Shown here: piece by piece, positions 35,891 to 47,382 of the stretch | How the letters are laid out: the number at the start of each line of letters is the position of its first letter | Position numbering within the stretch: the first letter of the stretch is position 1 | Assembly (NCBI RefSeq): GCF_036850765.1 | Contig: NC_089490.1 | Span: 243,858,562 to 243,922,561 of the forward strand | Source of the DNA: Saccopteryx bilineata | Taxonomy: Eukaryota; Chordata; Mammalia; Chiroptera; Emballonuridae | Direction of reading: 5' to 3' | DNA length: 64,000 nucleotides | The notes under the pieces: model-generated | The model's input: the letters and a program-made list of their open reading frames with translations, nothing else | Database searches by the model: none | What the model was told of the DNA's origin: nothing | Program-made: the position numbers and the translations under genes

Positions 35891-36129
35891 TGCTAGAATG
35901 GAAATCTACCAAAAGAACCAAGTTAATGTCAGAGCAAAGGCAAATTAGTCTTAACAAGTTTTTTTTTCAAGTTGTGTTAACCCCATAAATTTCTCTTTAT
36001 GTATTCACTGATTCGATAGTTACTGATACCCAAACAATTCCAGGCTTTACCAGAATCACTTGGTGGTCCCTCATCCCATAAATGTGATTGAATTCTTGGA
36101 TGAATGCTGAAATGCAGATTCACAGATCG

Positions 36130-36610
36130 ATCTGTATATCTGCACTCACCCTATTCTGTCACCCTTCCTGCTCCCAGCTCTCTCCTTACTTTCAGTTTCA
36201 AAGGCTTCAAAATCGATTAAGACAAAGCCCATGGCCCATGGGCCTGCCCGCCCCTGCCATCTCCTCCCAGCTGCTCTCATTTCTGCTTTCTGTTCCCACT
36301 GGCACCATCTGTTTTCCTCACAGGCCGTGCCTCACCCTCCTGAGACTTCCCTCCCGCTGTTTCACCGGCCTGGGAATTTTCACTGCCAGCTCTGGGCTGG
36401 TTCACATCTACTTGGGCTCAGAAAGTGGCCTGACCCCCAGCTTAGGTTAGATCCCTTCATCCCACGGTTGTAATTAAATGACCACTGTTCATTTAATTCG
36501 TTCCCAGTAAAATCACTGAGGGCTAGGACCCTAATTTTCTGCTCATCACTGAATCCCTAGTACCCTGTACGTGGTGTGCATTCCCTTCGTGGTTGTTGAA
36601 TGCTTCATCT
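36130..36610 (+). mobile_element. L2 LINE 3' fragment
   Basis: CCCACGGTTGTAATTAAATG, GAGGGCTAGGACCCTAATTT, ATCACTGAATCCCTAGTACC and GTGGTTGTTGAATGC are the terminal L2 blocks. The 120-codon frame at 36088 lies inside it and is not a gene. Confidence 0.7.
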
Positions 36611-36689
36611 TCCACTCTTGAGCCTGTCCAACCTACTCTAGTATATCTCTACTAGTTGTTACTGCACCTGTCATGCTACATTTCATCTT

Positions 36690-37230
36690 GTCCTGATAGC
36701 TTCTCTCTCCAGCAACCCTGCAAGTCCACTCCTACATGTACACCCAGCAGAATGGGTACCTGGCTTCACCAAAAGGCATGCCCTGGAAATTCACAGCAGC
36801 ACTGTTCATGATAACCCCACACTGGAAGCCATCCAAATGCCCACCCAAGTAGACCAGATCAGCTGTCCTACAGTCACACAGTGGCCCAGCATATGACAAT
36901 GAGAATGAAAGGTCTAAACTTTATATAAAAATATGGATGAATCTCACTAACAATGTTGTGAGGAAGGGAAGTCAAGTACAGGCTATATGATTCCACGTAT
37001 TAGAAGTTCGAAAACCGACAAAACTAATTTATGGCATTTAAAGTCAGGATAGAGGCTACTCTTGGAAGAGGGCTGATTGGAGAAGGTGGCACACGGCTGT
37101 CAGTGTACTGATAATATTCTATTTCTTGATCTGGGTGCTAGTGAAGTGCTGGTATTTTGCTTGAGAAATTCACCAATGTACGCTGTTCTTTACGTATATC
37201 ATACTTTAATAATAGGTTTTACAACACAAC
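36690..37230 (+). mobile_element. Ancient LINE-1 3' portion (end of ORF2 and 3' UTR)
   Basis: AAGTCCACTCCTACATGTAC and GAAATTCACAGCAGCACTGT, then TGGAAGCCATCCAAATGCCC, correspond to the C-terminal ORF2 region. The 3' UTR words ATTCTATTTCTTGATCTGGG and ACGTATATCATACTTTAATA follow. It is heavily diverged and 5'-truncated, much older than the L1 at 45682. Confidence 0.75.
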
Positions 37231-37364
37231 TTTGTATCTGTTTGTTTCTGACTACTTCAATCTATAGACACCAGTCTGGAATCTAATGCCCCTGTCCAAC
37301 ATGCTGGCCACCCATTTGCCCAGATGGGAGCTCCCTATGCATGCAGAACGTCCACTTTGAATTG

Positions 37365-37465
37365 TTTCAGTCGACATTGGGACAAACAGCCCCAAACTGT
37401 GCCAACCAAAAATGTCTCCAGACATTGCCAAATGTCCCCTGAAGAAACTGACCCCAGCTGAAAGC
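37365..37465 (+). mobile_element. hAT-Charlie relic (MER5/MER20-like)
   Basis: CAACCAAAAATGTCTCCAGA followed by CATTGCCAAATGTCCCCTG is a characteristic segment of short mammalian hAT-Charlie elements. Termini are worn. Confidence 0.65.
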
Positions 37466-37479
37466 CGCTGGCCTAAAAG

Positions 37480-37770
37480 GGCTGTGCCGGCCTCACCTGC
37501 AGCTCCGTCCTGCTCCTTCTCCTGTCTCCTGCTCGCCTCGCACTCCTACGGATCCGACATGCTCCTCCTGGCTGTCCGTGGAGTATAGCAGGCGCACTCA
37601 CACTCGTGGCTTCGGCACCTGCTGCTTCCTCTGCGCGGAATGCTCTTCTTCCAGGTATCCGCATGGCTCACTCCCTCCCCTCCTTCAAGGATTTGCCAAA
37701 GGTCACCTCCTAGGTGAGGCTTTCCCCGACTTCATGTAAACTTTGAATCCTCCACACTCCCCATCTCTCT
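37480..37770 (+). mobile_element. L2 LINE fragment
   Basis: TCGGCACCTGCTGCTTCCTC, GCGCGGAATGCTCTTCTTCC, CCTTCAAGGATTTGCCAAAG, GTCACCTCCTAGGTGAGG and CTTTCCCCGACTTC are L2 blocks in order. Confidence 0.75.
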
Positions 37771-40700
37771 ATCTTGCTTCGTTTTGCATATGGCAGGCAA
37801 CCAGTGGGTATGGGTTCCCTTCTCCTCACTGGTCTGTGCCAAATCACTGCTGGAATCAGACTGCTTCTGGATTTAATCCCTGTGCTCCCATCTTATTGGT
37901 CTCCTTGTAAACTCTACAACCCACGGTTAGGGCCCACCCCTTAGCCCCAGAGGCTGCCATGATTTCGGTTGCCTAGCGCTCTTGATGCTGACGACCTCGT
38001 TCCTTCTCGCCAGTTCCGGTTGCTCACCTGCTCCTACCGCATCCAGCCTTCCTAGTGCAGATACCTTGTTTGGAAAGCCCCTTTCCTATGCCTAGCCTCC
38101 TGGGTGCCGTGCCCCTACTGGGCCCGCACACTGTCCTCATCCCCCCTCCTGGGGAAGCACCCCCCCCCCACTGCCTTCCCAGGGGCAGAGGCAGGTCTGG
38201 TCTCCAGTTCTAACATGACCTACCCACATCTCCAACTCCACAACTTCTTTCCGTCAAAATCTTGGGAAAATCAAGGGAGATTACATCTCCCTCTGCTCTG
38301 TTCACTAACCAAGAAACCTGAAGTATCGGCAGGCCTGTTTTTCCATGAAAGGCTTGCCTGAATTTTCTTGCTTTCACTTGACTGTAATGTGAGCCAGCAC
38401 TCGGAGCCATAGAAACCCAACACGGCTCAATAAGCAAACAACTGTAAATGCCAAGAGTCAACATGCCTTTAGCCTCGCATGAAGCAGGACTTGCACTTGG
38501 GTTGGTCATCACTTCTACTACCTTAACATGACATTAGACTGTTTTGTTGGCAGGCCTCACAGTAATGTCAGCAGGGACTTGTGTACCTACAGTAGTCAGC
38601 TGCCTGAGATGAGAAATGATCAGGTAACCGAATACACAATGTTTTTACCCTAAGTTTGCTTGTGTGCGTGTTGTGGGGAGGGGCTTGAGCAAAATCCAGA
38701 TACATACAAAGAAGAAACTTGTGAAAATCGGTAAAGCAACATGCTGGAAATGAAACTTTTAACTTGAAATAGGTTTATAGACAAAACCCTGAAGTGCTCT
38801 CATAAGCAAAACAATTGACTGAACCATAATGCATTTGTCTGAGATAAAATTGAAGATCATTTATCAAGCTGTCTGCAGAATCCACAAGTTGAACCAACAC
38901 TGACGACATAAACAGATACGGAAGTTGTCAGAATTTCACGACCTGCTCAAGGAATTCAAGGACACCATTGCAAAGACTATTATGGTTTGGTTTCTGGACA
39001 TCTGGCCATGTATCCGGGCAACTCACTGTTCACTCTCCTCTCTCTTTCTAACAGTTTTCCTACAAGCTTCTGCAGGAAGGGACCGACACAGACAAGCCCT
39101 CCATGCCCTTGAACTTTTCGGTTCTGGAACACTATGTGGGACAGCAGCCATGTATCACCTTCACAATGGTCAGTAGGCTACAGGGGCAGTCTGGCTTCCT
39201 GACTGGGTTTATGTTTTCTCCAGTAAACACACATGTCACTATATCTGCTGTGCAGAGGAGGAAATGTACAGGGAGAGAGGGCAGAAGTCACTGGAGCTGC
39301 GTGACCACACAAGTTCCACGAGGATTATCCACGTGGGAGCTGTTCCTCTGCACAGTCAGATGTTGAAACCTTGAGGCCGAGGCTGTCAACAACTAGAAAG
39401 AGTTTAATAGTTTTCCTAAATAAACCTCATTTTATCCATTGTGCTGCACTTCATAGTTTGAGCATTAACATATAAACATAGTGATGTTTTGGTTTTTTCA
39501 AGTCACATTTTCCAAAAAAAAAAAAAAATCTCATTTTTAGAATTTCCCAAGTTTCTGGTAAAATATCTAAGTATCTATAGCTTGGCCAAACTCCAAGTTG
39601 TCTCAAAAATGACTCCAAGTGCTTCAGTGGGTGGTGGCATAATGCAAAAACATGTTGATGTGGTGCTGAGTCATTAATTAGTGACTTTTACTAAACACGC
39701 ATTGTATACAAGGCGTCATACTAACTAACACATTACACAAAATACAAACATTTGAGAAAGGCATCCTGGTTATATGGGGGAACATGCAGAGGAAGCTTTG
39801 TTCAGGTAAAAGAAAGAGGTCAATGGAGAAACATCTTTATTTGTAAACTTCCTTACCCTAAAATTGTTTATGACAATCAATATGTGAAAATATGAGCATA
39901 AATAAAAAGGCACCACAAACCCTTTTTAAAAAAAAATACTGAGACCTGATGTGTAGCATCTTGCTTTAAAATCAACAGTGAGTCAACAGAAGTTATGATG
40001 AAGGCTGAACTGCTTTTCTCTGTGATATTTTGAGAACTCTTTGTAGCAAATGGCTCTGATTCCAGCCTTTAGTAATTGACTTACAGGGACAAATGGCTGC
40101 CAGCACTTTTCTCATTAAACCTCATGCATCTGAAGAAAATACAGTTTCCATGCAAACTAAATAACTGTGAATTTAAAGGTTAATAGGTATGTAGGTTCAA
40201 TATATCTAGCAGAAAATCTTTATCAACAGACAATATTGATGTAGAAAGCACAGGTTCCTGTGACTGCAATTAGATCTAACTGAGGTCTATCACATTGAAG
40301 TCCTTTCTTATATTTTCTCATAAAGGAATAAATATCATCAGCTTACTACTTCAAACACTTTGGAATAAAATTGCTTGCTTTACTTATTTCAGGAAAAAAA
40401 TCTTCTTTAGAGAAAAAAAAACTCCCAGTGTGTGCGTCAGATTGCAGGTGCACAGTAGGAGAAATGTCATCAAGTCAACAGTGGAAAGATAGAATTTTCC
40501 CTGCCCAGTCTTCATTGCCCCCTTGCTGCTGGGAACAGGGCCCTCATCTCTTTGGGGGGGGGACATCTGTGATTCAGGGAGCAATAACATCATCCCTGTC
40601 TCCGGAGTTGGGTATGTGGTCCAAACAGGACATTTCTGATCAAAGACTGGCTTTCCCAAGCCAGACCAATGAAACCCGGTTTGGGTGTCACTAGCATGGT

Positions 40701-41729
40701 GGCTGCCATCTTGCTCCCGGTGGGAGAGACACCAGAGAGTGAAGCTGACATGGGGTAGAGCGGAGCCGAGTGTAGAAAGACACACTTTGAAGCCATCCTA
40801 TGAGCATTTAGATCCAGCTATAAATGAATATAGTTGACGGACACCCTTACTCTGTCTACCTACTCCCTACTCCCTGGCCATTCACTACCCAGCTGCCAGG
40901 GCTTCTGTCTGTTCACATCTGTTGGAAATCATTGAACCTAGAATCTTCTGGTCATGCCTTGCCTGCTGGGTCTTCCTCTCAGGAAAGCCTGCACACCATC
41001 CTCCACTCCATGCTCTTCCTCACTCTTGACACCTTCCGGAAGGCAGATCTGCTCTCCAGTTCCAACATGTCCTGCTCATTCAACCAGCAACTGAACTTCG
41101 TGCTCTCAAAACCATGGACATTTTAGTTTTGTAACCTTTCTATTTGTTTGTTTGAGGTTTGAATCAGGTTACTGTCACTTGCAACTTGAAATAACCCTTG
41201 ATCTTCATTGGTAACAGAAGTTAATCATTTTAGAGAGGATTGATTTTTTTTTTATTTTTGGAAAGAGCCAAGGGTCACTTAGAGCCAGGCTTTTTGAATA
41301 AGATAAACATTCAAACACGAGAGTATGATTTTGTGCATAAACTATTTACATGATACTATAATAAAATATAATGAATAGAAACTGAAATGTGGCAAAAATA
41401 ACTTCATACATACCTCTAGTGATTCAAAACAGGAGACTCCATGTGCCTCCTTACATTGGAATGGACTTATATAAATACATGTTATCACAATATAGTTAAT
41501 AAAGTGAGTGGCGTTAGAGCAAAATACCCCCCAAGGTAGAGCTGACAAATCACCTGCACCAGTAATATTGTGGGAGGCTGGTTTCAAATTCAGATTCCTT
41601 GGATACCTCCCAGGCCCATTTAATCAAAATCTCTGAGACTTGAGCCTAGAAATGTTTATTTTGGCCAAATATCAGGCAATTTTCTCAGCATATGAGAAAC
41701 AGTATGTGTGCCATAACACTAAGCCCTGT
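37771..41729. other. Non-coding stretch with few recognised elements
   Basis: I see no confident repeat or gene apart from the coding-like patch at 39053-39270 listed separately. A poly(A) run lies at 39516-39529 and a poly(C) run near 38159. Open frames of 100-133 codons at 38210, 40384 and 40824 have no recognisable domain. Confidence 0.35.
39053..39270 (+). other. Coding-like patch preceded by an acceptor-like site (cryptic exon candidate)
   Basis: CTCTCCTCTCTCTTTCTAACAG, ending at 39052, is a good acceptor-like sequence on the plus strand. The following frame stays open past 39270 and reads without low-complexity bias, for example FSVLEHYVGQQPCITFTM. I do not recognise the peptide. It could be an exon of a non-coding antisense RNA, an old retrocopy remnant, or chance. 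No firm donor follows (the nearest GT at 39168 is weak). Confidence 0.2.
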
Positions 41730-41759
41730 TATATATAAATATATATATATATATATATT
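41730..41759. repeat. (AT)n microsatellite
   Basis: About 14 AT units with one AAAT interruption. Confidence 0.9.
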
Positions 41760-41950
41760 AGTTCACCTTCAAGTGTTACTGCCTGAGCCTAAAAGATAAT
41801 TCTAAAGACATCTTGTCATGTATGAGATTGAAGCTGAATGAAGCACCTGCAAGAAGCAGTGAGATTCAGACAACTTGGAAATGCTCAGCGGTAGGACAGA
41901 GTCAGTGTAGGCTAAGTTAGCCGTGTGGACAAATAACCAACATATTAGAG

Positions 41951-43490
41951 CAGTGGTTCTCAAAGTGTGTGCCAGGGCATACTGGTGTGCCCTAGAAGAT
42001 GACCAGGTGTGTCCTATGGTATTCCAGAGAAATATGTGCCTGTTGGGGATCAAAAATTCAACAGGGTTTTGGAGTTTAGATTTTTGGGGGACAGAGGTGT
42101 GGGGAACTGGCTGTAAACTGACAGTCCGCCCAAACCTCCACTTCACTTGCCTGATTAGGTTGCAAAGGCTGTTAAACTGTGGTGTTGGATTGTTACACTA
42201 CCCTTCATGTTCCCCAGAAAGACTGGAGGCAAGTTTCTTCTATCCTTTGTTTGGTGTAAAGTTAAGATTTGCTAATGGCCTCACTTTGCCCTATAAATAA
42301 AGCAAGATGCAGTTTTTGGGTGCACTTTGTTCTTGCTAGCAGCAATCACAGGGCCATCCCAACCCCGTATTTTCTTAATTCTGCATATTTTCTTAATTCT
42401 GCACCATTTCCACTTGGGACCTGGAATTACTAGCTGCATTGGTTCACAGCATGTGCCCAGATATAAAAATAAATACAGTTACTCTATTATACCATTTCAC
42501 TACAGAAATACTGCTCTTTTTGTTAACACATCATTATTATATTTATTATTAACACATCATTATATTATTTTTAGATAAATACACCCAAATAAAATGGATA
42601 GATTTCTCAAAAAGAAGCATGATATTGAAGAATCCGATTCTGGAAATAAGCAAAAAAAAGAGTTAAGTGTAAATAAAATGGGACTTGAAGGCTGATGGGA
42701 AGAATTTAATTTATAGCATTTTCCATCACTTAACACTAAACAATACGATTGGATTAGAAACCCATTCATGGAAGCTTCAAGTGATTTTGGTTTAACATTA
42801 ACAGAAGAAGAAGAACTGGCAGCTATATCCGCAGATTGTGGATTAATGATTAAGCATAAGGAATTGTCTCTTGAAGCCTTTTGGATTTCTATAAAAGAAG
42901 AATATGTGGCAATATCTAAAACAGCTTTGAACATTTTACTACAATTTCCAATATTCTATTTTTGTGAATTAGGATTTTCTACCCTCAACACAATTAAGAG
43001 TAAAAAGAGAGAAATTCTTCAATGTATTGACGAGGAAATGAGAGTTTGCCTTCAAATATATGCCCAAACATTTAAAAAAATTTCTAGGACACATCAGGCT
43101 TGTGTTTCTCATAAACACAAGAATGAAAAAACTTAACACGTTCATGCCGGGACCTGCCAAATTTACTAAATCTTACTAAGAATGTATCTGTATATATAAA
43201 AAGATAACTTTTTTGTCATTTTTTAATTTTTTAACCCCTCTTTTTTATGAACTTTAAAAATCATAACTCAAAAAATGTAACATAAAAATGTTTCTTAATG
43301 TCAGAATAATTTAATTTTGTCATATTTATTTTGTTTAATTACCATAAAAGCACACTTGGACTTTATATTTTTTCTTTAATATTTGACTTAATTATTATAA
43401 GATATTTCTCAGAAATTTGTATACACTGCGCCTACAATTATTTGTAGGATTTTAAATGCGCCCTGACTTCAAAAAGTTTGAGAATCGCTG
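41951..43490 (+). mobile_element. hAT DNA transposon with both termini, internally deleted
   Basis: The left end CAGTGGTTCTCAAAGT and the inverted right end CAGCGATTCTCAAACT are hAT-type terminal repeats. Flanking octamers TATTAGAG (41943-41950) and TTTTAGTG (43491-43498) match at 6 of 8 positions, as expected for a worn 8-bp hAT duplication. A 640-bp non-coding leader precedes a broken transposase (listed separately). The element is 1540 bp, roughly half the size of a full hAT element of this kind. Related deleted copy at 29953. Direct repeats of TTTTCTTAATTCTGCA lie near 42370 and 42386. Confidence 0.93.
42594..43136 (+). pseudogene. hAT transposase remnant: N-terminal start fused to C-terminal dimerisation region
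   Basis: The frame opens at ATG 42594 with a Lys-rich N-terminus (MDRFLKKKHDIEESDSGN) of the style seen in ZBED5/FAM200-like hAT proteins. It meets TGA at 42693 and TAG at 42714 in the same frame. It then stays open from 42717 to the TAA at 43134, reading the typical C-terminal half: acidic TEEEELAAIS, FWISIKEEY, and the dimerisation motif LLQFPIFYFCELGFSTLNTI. The zinc finger and the catalytic core, several hundred residues in related transposases, are absent, so an internal deletion joins the two ends. With two stops and no catalytic core the product is inactive. Family assignment is from recognised motifs; exact subfamily is unknown. Confidence 0.88.
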
Positions 43491-45314
43491 TTTTAGTGGC
43501 TTACGACTTTAAAGGTTTATTTCTTACACACTTATATTTTCATTACAGAACTCAGAACATTATATAGTACAGAACTTGTTACATTACAGAACACTCCAGA
43601 ACTCAGCGTTAGAGGGACACACTCTCTCTAGAACACCACTGGTCTTGTAGCAGAGGTAGGGAAGATAGGTGGGCTACAGGCTGGCTAATGTGTCCGCTTG
43701 GAGAGGTGACACGTGCTACTTGCAGCCACATAACATTGGCCAAAGAAGGTCACATAGCCACTCCTGTGTTCAGTGGAGTAGGGAAGGATAGAAAAAGAAT
43801 GGTTTAGGAAGAGGCAGCAAATATTTTGAACAGAAATATACTCCACCACCTAGGACAGTGAATAAAGTAGGTCATATGTTCTTGAAAAAAAATGGCACTC
43901 TGTGGTCACATAAGATTGAAGACTATATAGTCATCTGTGGAGTTACACAATGTAAACCAGCATATTAACGGCTCTCAGAAATCCCGCAATGGAAAAAACA
44001 TTAAGATCGTTTTACCTCTATTGTTTTGAAAGTATTTTTTGAATGCTCTATGATTTTCTTTACATATTAAGTTTTGTTCCTGTGGAACCCTTTTCCAATA
44101 CTATCTCAACATCACTTCAACAATTTGAGGTTCACTGGACAGAGATTCATTTGTACTGTAGACATAATAATAATATCTTCTCCCCGTACTACAAAGCATG
44201 CAGTATTCTAGTAGAATACTGCATAATAAATTCTGTGCAGCTTCAAGCTATTTGTATGTAAAAAAGATTCTGGTTTTCTACTAAGTCAAAAAACTGGGGG
44301 AATTCTATGCAAATATTTTTGGCATTATTCTAACTAGTTATAGGCAGTTGAAATTTAATAGTGTTACCGGAGAGCACATAAGAAGTAAATCTAATAAGCT
44401 GGTTCTCTCAGGTATGGGAGTATTCCAGAAAAGATTGTACTTTTAAATATTTTTCATTACCATATTTGGAACCAGGCAATTCCTGTAAATTGAAGTAATG
44501 CACTTTTCCCCAGTTATGGGAACCCAATGTTTTAAAAGTCCGTGAGCAATTATGTAGTCTTCAATGAGTGTACAAGTGCTCAGCTCTGGGGGAGGCATGA
44601 TTGGGGAAGCTCATCATCTCCACCTCCACCCTGTGCATCCTTGCACCTCCCCTGGGATGCTGGTGTCCATGCTGTTTATGTCGCCACGCAGAGGGTCTTG
44701 GTTCTCACAGTCATTAGATGGCTGGAGCATGGCACAGACAGAGGTGGTAGTGGTCACCTCCTGGTTTTCCAGTGGTAAGTCACTGGTGGCAAACACCTGT
44801 TTGCAATCCCATTCTCTGGTCTCTGACACCTTTCCTGCCTTTTTCACTGTCTCTCAGCCTCTCCCTGGCTCCTCCTCATCAACTCCTTCAGTGTGGGGTC
44901 TTCTGATTTCTGCCCCTGATCTTCTCAGCCCGCTATCTGCATCTGCTGGAGCACCATCCTGCTCTGGCCTTGTGCCCCCCGATCTGTCTCCACCCCTCGT
45001 TGCTCCTGAGCCTTGGCACCATGTTCTAAGCACCACCAGGCCATCTGTACCTGGGATTGCCTCAAAATTAACATTTCCCCAAACTCTTTAGTTTCCACCC
45101 CAAACATGTGCTTCTGCTCATTGTTTCACCATTTATTTAGTCTTTTAAGTTAAAAAATGGGGCATTGTCTATGATCTTTCCATTTCTCTTACCCTTAGCC
45201 CCAACTCCTGTCATATTCTGTGCAATCTCAGATATATGAGACTCGAAACCTTCTCCATCTCACACACTGTCTTCATTCAGATGTCGAGCGCCATTGGCCT
45301 GGATTTTGAGAGCG
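43491..45314. other. Non-coding stretch
   Basis: A palindromic motif at 44198 is listed separately. A 175-codon plus-strand frame at 44564-45091 is Ser/Pro-rich with antisense shadows and no recognisable domain; the sequence near 44830-45100 resembles worn L2. No gene is supported. Confidence 0.35.
44198..44224. repeat. Inverted repeat, 13-bp perfect arms with 1-bp spacer
   Basis: ATGCAGTATTCTA, then G, then TAGAATACTGCAT. The arms are perfect reverse complements. The sequence AATAAA follows at 44225-44230. No annotated element covers it. Confidence 0.85.
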
Positions 45315-45545
45315 TCGTTTTGTGGGGAAGAGTATGGATTCTGGTCCCAGGGGCTTGGGATGGAATTCTGAATCTCCTGCTTCTTGTAGAGTGACCAAGC
45401 TGAGTTACTGAACCTATCTGTGCCTCAGTTTCCTTACTGATTAAAAAAAGGACCATTATAATACCTACCAAGTGGGGCTGTGAGGATTGCTTTGGTAAAT
45501 ATATACAAAATGCCTGGCAGACAGTAAGTGTACCATAAACATTAG
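45315..45545 (+). mobile_element. MIR SINE
   Basis: GAGTATGGATTCTGGTCCCA, GACCAAGCTGAGTTACTGAA, CTGTGCCTCAGTTTCCTTAC, TGGGGCTGTGAGGATTGCTT and TGCCTGGCAGACAGTAAGTG are MIR blocks in plus orientation. Confidence 0.88.
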
Positions 45546-45584
45546 TTCCTAGTATTCCAACAACTTTTCTCTGGTGCTAGGCTC

Positions 45585-45681
45585 TGTCCACTCCCATTAG
45601 AATCATCTTCCTAAGAAACAAATCTTTTCATCTCACTCTGTAGCTTCTACTGGCTTTCTACCATTTAAAGAATCAAGTTCA
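45585..45681 (+). mobile_element. L2 LINE, left part, split by the L1 insertion
   Basis: TGTCCACTCCCATTAGAATC, TTCATCTCACTCTGTAGCTT and CTACTGGCTTTCTACCATTT continue in sense after the L1 and SINE at 53936 (CTGTTCCCAACCTACATTTC), in the order of L2 3' blocks. The last 15 bases are the L1 target duplication. Confidence 0.6.
45667..45681 (+). repeat. L1 target-site duplication, left copy
   Basis: AAAGAATCAAGTTCA here and AAGGAATCAAATTCA at 53541-53555 match at 13 of 15 positions, marking the insertion limits of the LINE-1. The A-rich start fits the L1 endonuclease preference (TTTT/AA on the other strand). Confidence 0.85.
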
Positions 45682-46118
45682 GAGATGACGTCAGAGTAAT
45701 GGCAGGGTAGGAAGCGATACCGATAAATCTCCCCCAAAACTCAACAAGATCTTCAACCAGAAACAGAAAAACCTTTACTTGGAGCCTCCAGATGTTTTGC
45801 AATATACCCAAAGGTATGGTCAAGTGAAAAATTGGCTAAATATATAACCAAACCCCGAAGGAAATAGGGAGTAAGAAATGCTCCACCTTCCTCACTAACC
45901 TAAACAGGGCAGCTTTCTCTGGTAACTGTGAATATAGAAACTGAGGCGGGCAAAGGGGGTGAATAGATCCAGGCCGCGGCACAAATGGCCGAAACAGGCT
46001 GTGGCACGGAGATCCAAGCCGAGGAAAAACTGATCCTGTGGCAACCCGGGCAATACAGCTAACACTCGCGCCAAACCCAAACAAAGAAAGACAAGCGGGG
46101 CGGCCATTTTACCCGGTC

Positions 46119-46735
46119 TCCTGGTCGGTGCGCAGTTAGTGGGCGAGAATTTCTTCCTAGGCCCCGGGAGTGGGTGCCCGTGTTGCCCCACGGAGAGGCA
46201 GGGTCAGAGGCCTTTCTGTGGGCCGAGGGCAGAGTCTCTGGGCAGCCCCAGCACCATGGGAAAGCCACGCACGGGAGGGAGTGAGAACTAATTCCAACTG
46301 TGGAGATTTTCCGTGCTGGAGGGGGTTTCACTCAGAGGGAAACACGGCCGGCCTCATATCCTGGTTTGCGCGCGCAGATAGTGAATGAGAGATTCCTCCG
46401 AGTGCCTCGGCAGTGCGCGCCCGTGTTATCGCACAGAGGGGCAGAGTCAGGGGCCTTTGTCTGGGCCAAAGCGGAATCTCGGGCCGCCCCAGTGCCTTGC
46501 AAAAGCCGCACACGGGGACGGAGCGAGACTCAATTCCAACGCTGCAACTTTTCCCTGCGGTTGGGGGTTTCACTCAGAGCGTGAAACTGCTGGCCGGATA
46601 TCCTGGTCTGCGCGCGCAGCCAGTGAGTGAGAGTTTCCTCCAAGCGCCCTGGAAGTGGGCACCCGCCTGTGTTACCGGACAGAGTGGCAGACAGAGCCAG
46701 AGGTCTTTGAGTGGGCGGAAAACCCGCCTGATTAT
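46119..46735 (+). repeat. Tandem 240-bp GC-rich monomers in the L1 5' UTR (about 2.6 copies)
   Basis: The phrase TCCTGGT(T/C)(T/G)G(C/T)GCGCGCAG recurs at 46119, 46359 and 46601, giving periods of 240 and 242 bp. Each unit then carries AGTGAGTGAGAGTTTCCTCC-like words, GTGTT(A/G)CC, GGCAGAGTCAGGGGCCTTT, a GCCCCAGTGCC word and GGGGGTTTCACTCAGAG. The third copy is partial. Tandem monomers in L1 promoters are known from mouse; those here are unrelated in sequence as far as I can tell. Confidence 0.88.
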
Positions 46736-47149
46736 GCTAGCAGCTCTGACTGACTGAGCCTTACCCAGAGCCCTGGGCTGAGTGGAAATAGAGTGGGGAG
46801 TTGCCAGCTCTTTGAGCCTCTTACTATCCAGGCAGAGGCAGCAGCAACCCCATAGCTGGATTATCAGGCTACTAATTGAGGAAGGAAAGACTAGGAGAAA
46901 GGCTCCAGGAACACGAACTCTCTCACTGTCGGAGCATATAAATGCTAATGAGCCTCGACTGCCAACGAGACTAAAGCACAATACATCACATTGCCATAGA
47001 GACTTATCAACTGCAAACCTCTACCTGAGCGTGCCAAAGGGGCAGAACCCGGGGTACAGAGTCACCGACCAGGAAGAGGGAGAGAAAAGAAAAAGCAAGA
47101 AGATAACTTCTCAAAATCAAGAATAATCTGCAGACTTTATAACCTATCC

Positions 47150-47347
47150 CATTTTATTATATTTGTTTGTTTGTTTCTCTTATCTTCATTCTTGATACTT
47201 TTTTTCCTCCTCCAATTTGGCCGATTAACTCTCTGCCGGTCTTACTCTCTCCTCTACTTGAACTACACTACCCATAAGTGTTACATCTCCCATTATCTTT
47301 TCTCTTCTCTTCCTTTCTCTCTATGAGGGTAGCACTCCAAAACCCTT

Positions 47348-47382
<35 letters not shown>

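Noticed and set aside
44564..45091. 175-codon plus-strand open frame
   Set aside because: No recognisable domain, overlapping frames on both strands, and worn L2-like sequence; no splice or promoter support.
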